A stretch of 64,000 nucleotides of DNA, taken from Myxococcus xanthus. GTDB taxonomy: Bacteria; Myxococcota; Myxococcia; Myxococcales; Myxococcaceae. This document shows, in pieces, positions 44,601 to 49,702 of this stretch (position 1 is the first letter of the stretch; every line of letters begins with the position of its first letter). The stretch lies in assembly GCF_013116825.1 (NCBI RefSeq), contig NZ_JABFNS010000010.1, positions 1 to 64,000 of the forward strand, written 5' to 3'. The position numbers and the translations under genes are program-made. The notes beneath the pieces are model-generated. The model was not told where the DNA came from and did not search any database. It saw only the letters and a list, made by a program, of their open reading frames with translations.

Positions 44601-46421
44601 CGGCGCGCGGCTCTCCTCCAGGAGGCGGGCCAGCCGAGCCGCGGGGAGCTGCGCGTCCAGCGGAAGGTACGCGCCCCCCGCCTTGTGAATCGACAGCAGC
44701 GCGCGCACGGTGGCTTCGCTGCGGCGCCCGAGCACGGCGACCACGGACTCCAGGCCGACACCCTGAGCCACCAATTGTCGCGCGGCGCGGTTGGTGTGGG
44801 CTTCCAGCTCCGCGTAGGTCCACCGTGCGCTGGAGGACGCCAGGGCCACCTGGTCCGGCGTGCGCGCGGCTTGAGCGGAGAAGTGCTCGGGGAAGGCGGC
44901 TTCCAGCGGGAAGGGCCGGCGCGGCGGGTTCGAATCCGCCAGCACGCGGGCGCACTCCGCATCAGGCAGCAGCGACAGCGCATCCACGCGCGTGTCCGGC
45001 GCGCGCAGCGCATGCGCGAGGAACTGGAGGTAGTGGCCCAGCATCCGCCGCACCGTGGCGGCCTCGAAGAGGTCGGTGCTGTAGCGGGCGAACAGCTCGA
45101 AGCCGGACGCGCTCTCGAAGAGCGTGACGTGCAGGTCGAACTCGCACGCGCCCGTGTCCATGGGGAGGTCGCGGGCCTCCGGGAAGGCGCCCGCCAGGGA
45201 ATGCTCCACGCGGTACAGGTCGAACATCACCTGGAACAGCGGGGAGTGGCTGAGGCTCCGCTCCACGCCCAGGGCCTGCACCAACCGCTCGAAGGGGAGG
45301 GCCTGGTGGCCCAGCGCATCCAGCGTGGTGGCGCGGACCTGGTCGAGCAGCGCGGTGAAGGCATCCGCCGCGGTGACGCGCGTGCGCAGCACCACCGTGT
45401 TGACGAACAGACCGACCAGCCCCTCCAGGGACGGGTGCGTGCGCCCGGAGACCGGCGTGCCGACGCAGAAGTCGTCCTGCCGCGAGTACCGGTACAGCAG
45501 CGCCGCGAAGGTCGCGTACAGCGTCATGAACGGCGACACCTGCCGTTCCCGGCTAAATGCGCGCAGCGCGCCCACGAGCGAGGAGGGGAGGGCGATGCGC
45601 TCCGTCAGCGCCCCCCGGTCCGACCGCCGCACGGGCCGAAGCTTGTCGGTGGGCAGCTCCAGCCCCTGCACGGCGCCTTCGAGCTGCCGCTTCCAGAAGG
45701 CCATCAGCTCCGGTTCATTCGCGGCGGCGTCGGGCGTGTGCTGCCAGGCGGCGGCATCCGCGTACTCCAGCGGGAGCGCCGTCAGCGCGGGGACTTCACC
45801 TCGGGCGTGCGCGGCATGAAGCACACCCAGCTCGCGCATCAACACGTTGATGGACGCGCCGTCGGTGACCAGGTGGTGGAACACCAGGACCAGCACCTGC
45901 CGCTGGCTGGAGAGGTTCAGCAGCCGGAAGCGGTACAGCGGCCCCTGCTCCAGGTCGAACGGCCGGGAGGCTTCTTCGCGCAGCCTGCGAGACAGCTGGG
46001 CCTCGCTCGCGCCCGTCGCATCCTCCACGTCGAGGACGCGCTCGGGCAGGTCCAGGTAGCGCACCTGGGGACGGCCGCCCTCGGCGGGGAAGCGGGCTCG
46101 CAGCAGGGGGTGGCGCGACAGCAGGGCTCGCAGCGCCGCGTCGAGCGCGCCCGCGTCCACGGGGGACTCCAGCATCGCGGCCCATGGCACCACGTAGGTC
46201 GCGGTGTCCGGGCGGAGCTGGTGCAGGAACCACATGCGCTCCTGCGCGGGCGACAGCACGTCGGCCGTCCCCGCCGGGCGGCGCGAGGGGCCCACCACGT
46301 TCCGCTGTGGCGAGGAGGGCGCGGCGCTCCCCGCGCTGGGGTTCTTGCGCTGCTCCAGCAACTTGCGCAATTGCTCGCGCTTCGCGGCGGCGAGGGAGTC
46401 GGAGTCGGATCGCGAGGTCAT
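29607..46421 (-). CDS. Five-module nonribosomal peptide synthetase, (C-A-T)x5-TE
   Basis: The 5604-aa enzyme assembles a five-residue chain onto an incoming acyl group. Domains in order: C1 (H182H183), A1, T1 (S1058); C2 (H1241), A2, T2 (S2118); C3 (H2304), A3, T3 (S3163); C4 (H3344), A4, T4 (S4218); C5 (S4408H4409), A5, T5 (S5291); thioesterase (S5424 in GYSFGG). A leading C domain means a starter is supplied in trans, probably by the carrier of the 21348 protein. No epimerisation or methylation domain is present. By eye, the specificity residues of A1 to A5 read DIWEVGADVK, DIWELIADTK, DIEVVGTINK, DLTKVGEVGK and DAESAGVITK. A4 fits Asn, A1 and A2 look basic (Dab-like), A5 may be Lys-like, and A3 is unknown. 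C3 reads HHLVSDA and C5 SHLVNDG, both off-consensus. Confidence 0.95.
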   Translation of the reverse strand: MTSRSDSDSLAAAKREQLRKLLEQRKNPSAGSAAPSSPQRNVVGPSRRPAGTADVLSPAQERMWFLHQLRPDTATYVVPWAAMLESPVDAGALDAALRALLSRHPLLRARFPAEGGRPQVRYLDLPERVLDVEDATGASEAQLSRRLREEASRPFDLEQGPLYRFRLLNLSSQRQVLVLVFHHLVTDGASINVLMRELGVLHAAHARGEVPALTALPLEYADAAAWQHTPDAAANEPELMAFWKRQLEGAVQGLELPTDKLRPVRRSDRGALTERIALPSSLVGALRAFSRERQVSPFMTLYATFAALLYRYSRQDDFCVGTPVSGRTHPSLEGLVGLFVNTVVLRTRVTAADAFTALLDQVRATTLDALGHQALPFERLVQALGVERSLSHSPLFQVMFDLYRVEHSLAGAFPEARDLPMDTGACEFDLHVTLFESASGFELFARYSTDLFEAATVRRMLGHYLQFLAHALRAPDTRVDALSLLPDAECARVLADSNPPRRPFPLEAAFPEHFSAQAARTPDQVALASSSARWTYAELEAHTNRAARQLVAQGVGLESVVAVLGRRSEATVRALLSIHKAGGAYLPLDAQLPAARLARLLEESRAPFVLPLGMDEALLSEVLAGVPEARRPRVLSLEGLESQSAERLLPRATPDSLAYVLFTSGSTGTPKGVMVDHRGMLNHLLGMREALGLDGYDVVAQIAALSFDISIWQMLGALPGGGTTYLIEDDVMRDPPRLADALEQGRATVMEMVPSVLQAILEGARPEQDFPDMRWVVLGGEPVPPALCRAWLERCPGCRMADAYGPTESSDVASLHFINEAPEGSFTPIGTPKANMEVYVLDDALQPVPVGVVGELYLGGLGVARGYVGRADLTAERFVPHPFSATPGARLYRSGDLGRWLPDGVLQFVSRADLQVKVRGMRIELGEVEAALASLPGVRSAAVTVQRRGPSDSWLAAWVVPASPDADVHSLQAALARLLPAFMLPSRWVLRAQLPLTSTGKLDRKALAALPLDEAPSLSDGGPPRGPLEELLAQLFCQVLGIERIEREASFFHLGGHSLSATRLVARVRHSLGVQLPLSSLFASPSVAGLAREVASLQRDTSSLPPPSPSDSAPSLSQAQERLWFIHQLQPGSGAYHIPQAVELRGTVSADALDAAVRWLLERHPVLRTTVVSQQGQARVEVSSIPARVLQMEALRAAPEALALRLQQESWRPFSLEQGPLYRFLLLDVGEDRHVLLAVFHHLVVDGLSLDILLRELGEAYAAFQQGHAPTLAPVALHYADVASWQRSAPVHARDTAQLDYWKQRLSGTPELLQLPTDKPRPAVLTHQGASTGTHALPAALTDTVQRACREHEATPFMVLYAAFAALLYRYSQQDDFCVGTPVSGRTHPSLEGVVGLLANTVPLRTQVDASTSFASLLAQVRATTLDALSHQDVPFEQLVHALGVERSLSHAPLYQVMFDLHRVQGSLAGAFAGLDARPVPVDIRASPFDLALSVIEQAGSFELFLRYSGELFEPETAQRMIEHYQRLLTQALAEPHLPLARLSLLSSDEQALVLRHARPAPLAFDLDTCLPERISAHARNTPERLALASADAQWTYAQLEALSLRAARTLRAQGVGHESVVAVLGRRSEATVRALLSLHKAGAAYLPLDAQLPAARLVRLLMESRAPFVLPLGPVEALLTEVLAEIPLEHRPRVLTLQNLDAESDAPLPSFTTPDSLAYVLFTSGSTGTPKGVMVDHRGMLNHLLGMQHSLQLGASDVLAQTAPLSFDISIWQMLGALAAGGTTSVVDDDVVREPARLIAALQQAGATTVELVPSLLQALLEEPGEAPLPALRQMLTIGEALPPSTCRAWFERHPGLPLVNAYGPAECADTATLWRMQASPASASTPIGTPKANMEVYVLDDALQPLPPGVPGELYIGGTGVGRGYVGRADLTAERFIPHPFSTTPGARLYRTGDRGRWNADGTLGFLGRVDFQVKVRGMRIELGEVEAALASLPGVRSAAVTVQRRGPSDSWLAAWVVPASPDTDVHSLQAALARLLPAFMLPSRWVLRAQLPLTSTGKLDRKALATLPLDEAPSLSDGGPPRGPLEELLAQLFCQVLGIERIEREASFFHLGGHSLSATRLVARVRHSLGVQLPLSSLFTSPSVAGLAREVASLQRDTSSLPLPSPSDSAPSLSQAQERLWFIHQLQPDSGAHVVGQAAEWTGSVDVAALDAAARWLLERHPVLRTTVSSRQGQPQASVSPVPASVLQVEPLAPGADAQARQARRLTEEGNRPFDVEHGPLYRFLLLEAEQARHVLVVVFHHLVSDALSAGLLMRELGEAYAAFQQGHAPTLAPVALHYADVASWQRSEPVRARDTAQLDYWKQRLSDAPELLQLPTDKPRPPVLTHRGDNTGYHPLPPSLSESLRALCRQQQVTPFMVLYAAFAALLYRYSQQDDFCVGTPVSGRTHPSLEGVVGLLANTVPLRTQVDASTSFASLLAQVRATTLDALSHQDVPFEQLVRAVGVERSPGHAPLVQVMFDLHRTELSAASGFHALGARRVPIETWTCEVDLFLTAIEVGEGFEVYFQYSTDLFEPGTVERLRNHYVQLLAHAVAAPRTSVGELSLLSATEHEQVLQGFNATERPFDSEGTIVSLIEAQVARTPDAPAVVAPEGTLTFRELYTRASRLAAHLTASGAGPEAVVGLCLERSLDAVVSLVAIFISGAGCLPLEASHPPARRAALLRQARARLVVSRPGLFAGVEPGVPLVSPDVRGDVVAVPRPPRAEHLAYLLYTSGSTGEPKGVELTHRNVVHCFAAFDTYYATLPGDCWASSGSLSFDIHLEELLFSITRGARTVLREVGPLGLGRDILGHGITHVVITPSSLATALEEPGAVEAFRSLKVLVTGGEVLPDPLVRQLALTHTRLVNTYGPTETSINVAAEITLPDRPVRLGRPLDRCRLYVLDANGAPVPPGVPGELYIGGTCLGRGYRDRPDLTAERFIPDAFSGREGDRLYRTGDRVRWNGDGSLGFLGRTDFQVKVRGVRVELEEVEAALLRQPGVRQASVVVRGAQRDARLEAFLVLEDTAAGVESRLREGLSRALPEALVPSRFTVLTALPMTTSGKVDRKALAALPIPDIEPEAAPEARPRGAVEELLALLFCQVLGLPQVRREDDFFHIGGHSLAATRLVARVRQAFDVEFPLQAFFTEPTVAGLARELETRRDGAAPLPAPVPRPADAALVLSPTQERLWFVQQLHPGTSAYHLAEAVELDGPLDVAAMEDALRWLVTRHPVLRLAVPARDGLPAPVLCPAPPRVLEVEEAPSAAQWARDAVHASFDLARGPLYRFRLLRTAPEQHVLLLAFHHLVVDGLSLDVLVRELGEAYAAFHQRRTPTLPTPRLEHADIAAWLRTPPARERDEAQLAYWKQKLEGVPGLLRLTPDKPRPASPLLTGAITQGHALSADTVRALQAFCREHQATPYMVLLSAFSALLHRYSGQEDFCVGTPVSGRTHPALEGVVGLMLNTVALRTPVAPDASFASLVAGVRATTLEALAHQDVPLDRVVQALGVERSAGHSPLFQVMFDLVRADRTLADAFPDLRARPLQPELLTSPFDLSLWVAESSTGYTLALRYGTELFEPTTAQRLMGHYVRLLEHALEAPDTAVAALELLPANERVHLLRTWNDTGADFPREHTVHALFEAQAARAPDAPAVLHDGDVMTYGQLDARANQLARYLRRMGVRSQTLVGLCLRRSVDMVVAVLGVLKAGGAYVPMDASQPPARLSFLLEDTGAPVLVTEDAVADTLPVSQALVLCLDSEWERTAGRESDATLESAASAEDLAYLIYTSGSTGRPKGVMVEHRGVVNYLHWARKAYAVDDGAGAPVHSSLAFDLTITSLLLPLTAGRPVTLVPEEDGVDGLATALRTSADFSLVKLTPAHLQMLAAQLPPEARAGHTRAFVIGGEALTSATVEPWRQHAPGTRLINEYGPTETVVGCCVYTVEADTPVEGAVPIGRPIANTRLYVLDAALRPVPAGVPGELYIGGEGVARGYWRRPELTAERFVPDPFSSVPGARMYRTGDRVRLRPSNVLEYLGRVDFQVKVRGHRVEPGEVEAALIELPGVAAAVVVLREDGTTGPRLVGYVTGHDEVPETEPLRASLAQRLPAHMVPSALVALARLPLTANGKVDREALPAPEAPAASDEDFVSPSTPTEHALAQLWEELLGVQRVGARDDFFELGGHSLLSVQLASRVRERLGVELPVATLFATPTLAALAARIDASPKVSERVESMPQARPERIPASLVQERLWYAMQLPEAPPFVVVAALVLDGTLDVACLEAALEAVLERNATLRTTFRLEHGAVFTQEHPVIRPVLVQTDLSHLSAAEALDAARAIATRHDREPFAVDQGPLYRFELARLDAHGTRHVLVASMSHLVNDGIGMGAFLEELAQAWAGTTAHARTTPLLPPAARTYADFALWQRSPKHLLEVDAAVASWKAALAHAPSVLDLPLDFPRRAPALNANMRPEPLSLDSEAMSALHALARREGVSPFTAVLALMQLWLHRLSSQPHVVVASPFSGRVLPGAERQVGYFANVLPLCTEVAGTPSFRALLRRAWDVVGHATASQEVPFKRIADAVQPDAPRTAPPLAQALLLLDSPASLSFNGLGTTYLDGESIFPAYDVVLHLIERPEGGTLGFLATDSALFTSATAQRMARAFEQLLTEAVRTPDAPLTRLSLLSSQQRAQVLATLNGGPQVIPEGACIHTLFEAQVRRSPHAPAVAHGDSTWSYAELNARANALAARLLSRGMQPEERVGVVMEPSNQGMAALLGILKAGGAYVPLDAGWPEPRKRSVLTRSGVQRLWVDAEALEAHAGLVHDVEVPPQPAHIAEDLEPGPRHVAASQVAYIVFTSGSTGEPKGVMVEHRSVVNHNVALAARFGLRPGDRMLQFAPLSFDAAAEDLYPPLVVGATVVMRSGLVPAHVMTPYLEETDITLISLPPTYIEEWIRQMESHGQRVPARLRLLAPGGDVLKRETYEAWVRVGGGHAPWLNVYGPTECTITSATCDIPGAEGLGTDATFPIGRPISRVRIHLLDEHLEPVLPGLPGRVYIGGAAPARGYLGAPDLTAERFIPDPFATEPGARMYHTGDLARMLPDGRLRFLGRADHQIKIRGFRVELAEIEACLRQFPGVEEAVVLARAGGSGQTQLQAFLQAPPQHVRADALREHVAARLPSYMVPAALVVLEALPINANGKVDRQALPDLSAQPAVPPAQETPGEHLETPFRTTLEMAMERLWREVLGRTDIGAGDDFFQVGGDSILAMRLLSRLEEELGVPVPLATLFQYPVFRETADAVHELLAEGPPRSSVVSLSGKQTPKSAPPFFVFHPADGELHYYRNLTPLLEPGLRCYGVQAPETQSKHGHATFDARIAAYVRDIQEVQPHGPYRFAGYSFGGYPALGVAAALEAQGETVELLALVDALPAVEGPQGSAEDPVRSMAEEFGVLDATLEAELAPLDDAARWERVTALGRELGMLAPHSRAADLRRIWHVLGEVLVPQVVGWKVPSVRARVQLFTSAPSRALHGDTLGWERHLTREQLDVVPLASSHFGTLQQPCVQELANHLLAVLKRQGG
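39850..43675 (-). repeat. Near-identical intragenic repeats between NRPS modules 1 and 2
   Basis: Bases 43030-43675 and 39850-40495 (offset 3180) are almost the same sequence. Each encodes the end of an A domain, the carrier and the start of the next C domain. Further matching blocks occur in C2/C3 (about 42111-42360 against 38922-39171) and around the A-domain core (about 44370-44460 against 41190-41280). They indicate recent module duplication or gene conversion and are a known source of assembly errors. Confidence 0.85.
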
Positions 46422-46449
46422 GAAGTCGGATTCCGGAAGGCCCGGTGGG

Positions 46450-48387
46450 CTAGATGCGAACGTAGAGGCTCACGCCCGCGCGGAAGACGCCCAGCCCCGA
46501 ACCGGAAACGGTGGGGTCCGCGGGGATGCTCTCGAAGCGGAACTCGCTGCCACGTTCGCCGTAGGGCACCTCGACGAAGGTCTGGACGAAGATGTCCCGG
46601 ATGTCGAAGGGCGAGGAGTTGAAGGCCAGCCGTGACAGGTACGACGCATCCTGCACGTTGGCGATGGTGGTGAAGATGAGCGACAGCTGGGACACGCCGC
46701 GCCGGCCGATGTTGACCTGCCCCAGTGCGTAGTAGCGGCCATGGAAGAGCGGCCGGAAGTCCCCCTGCGAACTCAGCCAGGGCAGGAAGGCGCGGTCGTC
46801 GTAGCCCAGCGGGTTGTGGAAGCCCTCCACCCGGATGACGGCGCGGTAGAGCTCGGCGAAGTTGAACGTGGCCGATACGCCCGCGCTGACCAGCAGCTTG
46901 CGCCCCTCCAGCGTGCGCTCCACGAAGCTGTCGCCATCGCGGGCCCAGAGCCGCGTGTTGCCGTCGCCCACCCAGGCCACCTCGGCGTTGAAGTCCAGCA
47001 GGCCCAGGGCCATCGTCGCGTCCAGGCCGTACCGGGGCCGGCGCGACTGGTCGAACACCGCCGTCGCGGCGATTTCGCCCGTGCCCACCGCCATCTCCGC
47101 GCGCACGCCACCGCCGTAGCGCACCCGCCGGAGGTCCTCACTGACGTCCTCCACGTTGGCCGTGCCCAGGAGCGACAGGTTGGCGGCCATGGCCTCCCAC
47201 GGCACCGTGAGGCGGACCATGTCGACGCCCGTGCGCAGGTCGAAGATGTTGAGTGGATCCGGGTTGGGCGCCTGCAGGAAGTCGGTCGGGTTCCAGATTT
47301 GCGAGCTGCCCCAGCGAATCTCCTGGCGCCCGGCGGTGACGAACAGCCGCTGGGCGACGTCGAACTTCAGCCACATCTGGCCCAGCACGGCGGCGGGTCC
47401 GTTCGCCTCCGTGGACAGCGGGTCATACGCCAGCCGACCCATCATGAAGCCGCGCACGTGCTTCGACGGCGTCGCGTCCAGGTAGATGTCCGCGAGCGCG
47501 GGCAGGACGGGCTGGTACGACGTCTTCCCCTGGGAGCGCAGCCCCGTCAGCTCCGCGCGCTGGAAGTAGATGCCGCCCACCGCGAGCACGTCCTGCTGAC
47601 GCTCCTGCGCCGTCTCATGCCAGGGGTCCGCGGCCTCGCCTTCCGGGCCCTGCCAGCCCTCCACGATGGCGCCCGATGGAGGCGCGGGAGCGGGAGCGTC
47701 CAGCAGGTCCTCGAAACCGTCGGGCGCACCGGCCCCGCTCGGGTCCACGGCGGCGGTGGCGAGCCCGGAGGCGGAGTCCGTGTCGGGCGGCAGCGTCCCC
47801 GTGGCGGGCGCCGCCCTCGGGACATCGAGCGCCGCCGCCGCAGCCGGCATGGTGGCGCCTTCACTCCCGGCCGAAGCCATGGAGCCCCGTGCCGGGGTCG
47901 GGCTCGCGGAGGCCAGGGGCTCGGTGTAGCGCATCGACTTCACGCGCCGCTGCTTGTCGAGGAGCACGCTCAGCCCGCGCGCGCGGTAGTGCCACCAGCG
48001 CTGGCGCGCGGGCGCGGCTTCCTCCTCGTGACAATCCGGACCACCCTCCGAGGACTTCGCCGCGCCACACGCGGGGCCGTACAGCGCGACGAGCCCGGCC
48101 TGCGTCGGCGGCTTCGTGGGCACCACCTCGACGCGGCGCAGCACGCCCTGCCGGGCGTCGAAGTGGAAGCGCGTGCTCCGGGTGCCTCCCGGCGCGGCCT
48201 TGCGCTGGTACGTCAGCACCACCGCGCCGTCCTCGTGGACCTGCCGGGTGGGCGGGCCAAAGGAGAGCAGGACCTGCTGGAGCGTCGTCGTGCCCGGCTC
48301 CGTGCCGTTCCAGGGCTCGGCGGATGCGGCAAGACTCCAGAACAGGATGGCCGCGGCCAGGGCGCGAACGGGCAAGGGGGGCATCAT
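46450..48387 (-). CDS. Outer-membrane beta-barrel protein with soluble N-terminal region
   Basis: The 645-aa exported protein has a signal peptide (cleavage after LAASA). A globular N-terminal domain of about 160 aa follows, then an Ala/Pro/Ser-rich linker (about 165-270). A C-terminal barrel of amphipathic strands ends in the aromatic strand FRAGVSLYVRI. The region around GQMWLKFDVAQRLFVTAGRQ, then WGSSQIWNPTDFL, resembles DUF1302-type barrels found with LolE-like permeases; this is a recalled likeness. ATG 48387 is chosen for the signal peptide, and an ATG 15 codons upstream is possible. It ends 28 nt before the NRPS start and is probably cotranscribed with it. Confidence 0.8.
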   Translation of the reverse strand: MMPPLPVRALAAAILFWSLAASAEPWNGTEPGTTTLQQVLLSFGPPTRQVHEDGAVVLTYQRKAAPGGTRSTRFHFDARQGVLRRVEVVPTKPPTQAGLVALYGPACGAAKSSEGGPDCHEEEAAPARQRWWHYRARGLSVLLDKQRRVKSMRYTEPLASASPTPARGSMASAGSEGATMPAAAAALDVPRAAPATGTLPPDTDSASGLATAAVDPSGAGAPDGFEDLLDAPAPAPPSGAIVEGWQGPEGEAADPWHETAQERQQDVLAVGGIYFQRAELTGLRSQGKTSYQPVLPALADIYLDATPSKHVRGFMMGRLAYDPLSTEANGPAAVLGQMWLKFDVAQRLFVTAGRQEIRWGSSQIWNPTDFLQAPNPDPLNIFDLRTGVDMVRLTVPWEAMAANLSLLGTANVEDVSEDLRRVRYGGGVRAEMAVGTGEIAATAVFDQSRRPRYGLDATMALGLLDFNAEVAWVGDGNTRLWARDGDSFVERTLEGRKLLVSAGVSATFNFAELYRAVIRVEGFHNPLGYDDRAFLPWLSSQGDFRPLFHGRYYALGQVNIGRRGVSQLSLIFTTIANVQDASYLSRLAFNSSPFDIRDIFVQTFVEVPYGERGSEFRFESIPADPTVSGSGLGVFRAGVSLYVRI

Positions 48388-48443
48388 CGCAGGGGCCCCC
48401 TGAGCGTATACGAGTCTCAACCAGCGATACATGTGTCGAAAAA

Positions 48444-48453
48444 TTCTTAAGAA
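48444..48453. promoter_or_regulatory. AT-rich palindrome in divergent intergenic region
   Basis: TTCTTAAGAA is a perfect 10-bp inverted repeat inside a short AT-rich island between the OMP/NRPS operon and the peptide/Rieske operon. Such islands are rare in this genome, so it may be an operator or upstream promoter element for either operon. No binding protein can be named. Confidence 0.4.
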
Positions 48454-48466
48454 AGGGGACTCCGGA

Positions 48467-48497
48467 TTGACAGGCCCCCCAGACAGCCGGACACAAT
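48467..48497 (+). promoter_or_regulatory. Candidate sigma-70 promoter for the peptide-Rieske operon
   Basis: A perfect TTGACA is at 48467-48472 and CACAAT at 48492-48497 (19-bp spacing). Transcription would then start near 48504, leaving a leader of about 25 nt before the ATG at 48528. The -35 is convincing; the spacing and -10 are weaker. Confidence 0.45.
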
Positions 48498-48527
48498 CGC
48501 GCCCCCACCCCCGACTCAGGAGGCCTC

Positions 48528-48698
48528 ATGGCTTCGGAAGAGACCCTGTCCGCAGCGCCCGCCCACTCCGAGCCCGCCACTTCCGAGGCGGCGCACAACG
48601 AGGTCTCCACCGCGCCCGAGAAGCTGGATGAGATCGAGGAGATCGACTTCCTGCTCGAGGAGATCGAGAGCAAGATTGCTCCGCTCGCGCTGGCTTAA
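48528..48698 (+). CDS. 56-aa acidic peptide, candidate modified-peptide precursor
   Basis: The ATG at 48528 follows AGGAGG with five bases between, the best ribosome binding site in the neighbourhood. The first 30 residues are Ala/Ser/Glu/Pro-rich and disordered. Then comes an acidic amphipathic helix, KLDEIEEIDFLLEEIESK, and a small neutral end, IAPLALA. There is no Cys, no signal peptide and no recognised domain. The stop is 5 nt before the GTG of a Rieske oxygenase, so the two are almost certainly cotranscribed. A leader-plus-core layout is suggestive of a ribosomally made, post-translationally modified peptide. Alternatives are a small accessory or chaperone subunit for the oxygenase. The gene is well supported; its function is inference. 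Confidence 0.75.
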   Translation: MASEETLSAAPAHSEPATSEAAHNEVSTAPEKLDEIEEIDFLLEEIESKIAPLALA

Positions 48699-48703
48699 GG
48701 GTC

Positions 48704-49702
48704 GTGCGTTCCTACGTTGACGCCTTCTCTCCGTACTGGCACCCGGTCGCCTTCTCCAGCGAGCTGACGGCCGTTCCGCTCCCCGTGCAGTTGCTGGGGA
48801 CGGAGCTGGTGCTGTGGCGGACGGGCTCGGGCGTGGCCGCGACGCACCGGCGATGTGCACACCGGGGCGCCGACCTCAGCCTGGGCGTCGTCACCCCAGA
48901 GGGGTTGCGCTGCGGCTTCCATGGCTGGACCTACGGCACGGACGGACGTTGTGTGCGGGTGCCGTCACAGCCCGCCGCGCCCATTCCCGCCCGGGCACGC
49001 GTCTCCTCCTTCCAGGCCACGGAGCGGTATGGCCTCGTCTGGGTCTGCCTGTCCCCGGAGCCCGCCGCGCCGCTGCCGGAGTGGCCGGAGCTGGAGGACG
49101 GCGCCCTGGCCACCGTGCCCCTGCCGGTGCTGGAGTGGGACGTCGCCGCGGGCCGGATGATTGAGGTCGTCCTGGACGTGGCGCACCTGTCCTTCGTGCA
49201 CGAAGGCACCTTCGGCAACCCGGAGCAGCCGGAGGTGCCTCCCTATGAAGTGGAGCGGCGCGCCACCGGCGTCGGCGCGCGCATCGTCTATCCGGCGTTG
49301 GCTCCGGCGACGGATGGCATGCCGCCCAGGGTGGATCGCACCACGCTCACCTACGACGTGACGCTGCCCTTCGCCGCGAAGCTGGTCTTCAAGCCCACGC
49401 TCTTCTACGTCCACACCGTCTACGCCATCGCCTCTCCGCTCTCTGAGGAGAAGATGCGGTGCTTCTACTTCGCCTCGTACCACCCCCGGCTGCGCAACCA
49501 CTTCCCGGACATGTTCGTGAAGAGTGAGCTGGCCATCCTGGAGCAGGACCGGCGCACGCTGGAGGGCGTGCGTCCCCGGGCCCAGCCCCTGGACTTCGCC
49601 AGCGAGGTCCACACGCCCGCAGACCGCCTGCCCATCGAATACCGCCGGCGCGTCATCGCCCTGCGGCTGGGCAAGCCCGTGGACGGACCCGCCCCGGAAT
49701 GA
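48704..49702 (+). CDS. Rieske [2Fe-2S] mononuclear-iron oxygenase
   Basis: The 332-aa oxygenase component has a Rieske cluster ligated by C51/H53 and C70/H73 (CAHRGADLSLG, then CGFHGW). The mononuclear Fe site is the D158-H161-H166 motif in LDVAHLSFVH. This is the VanA/phenylpropionate-dioxygenase-like family, which needs a reductase for electrons, and none is encoded nearby. GTG 48704 has AAGGGTC just upstream. It overlaps the downstream cytochrome start by 4 nt. Coupling to a peptide gene on one side and a cytochrome on the other is unusual. The substrate may be the peptide or a small molecule such as the NRPS product. Confidence 0.9.
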   Translation: MRSYVDAFSPYWHPVAFSSELTAVPLPVQLLGTELVLWRTGSGVAATHRRCAHRGADLSLGVVTPEGLRCGFHGWTYGTDGRCVRVPSQPAAPIPARARVSSFQATERYGLVWVCLSPEPAAPLPEWPELEDGALATVPLPVLEWDVAAGRMIEVVLDVAHLSFVHEGTFGNPEQPEVPPYEVERRATGVGARIVYPALAPATDGMPPRVDRTTLTYDVTLPFAAKLVFKPTLFYVHTVYAIASPLSEEKMRCFYFASYHPRLRNHFPDMFVKSELAILEQDRRTLEGVRPRAQPLDFASEVHTPADRLPIEYRRRVIALRLGKPVDGPAPE

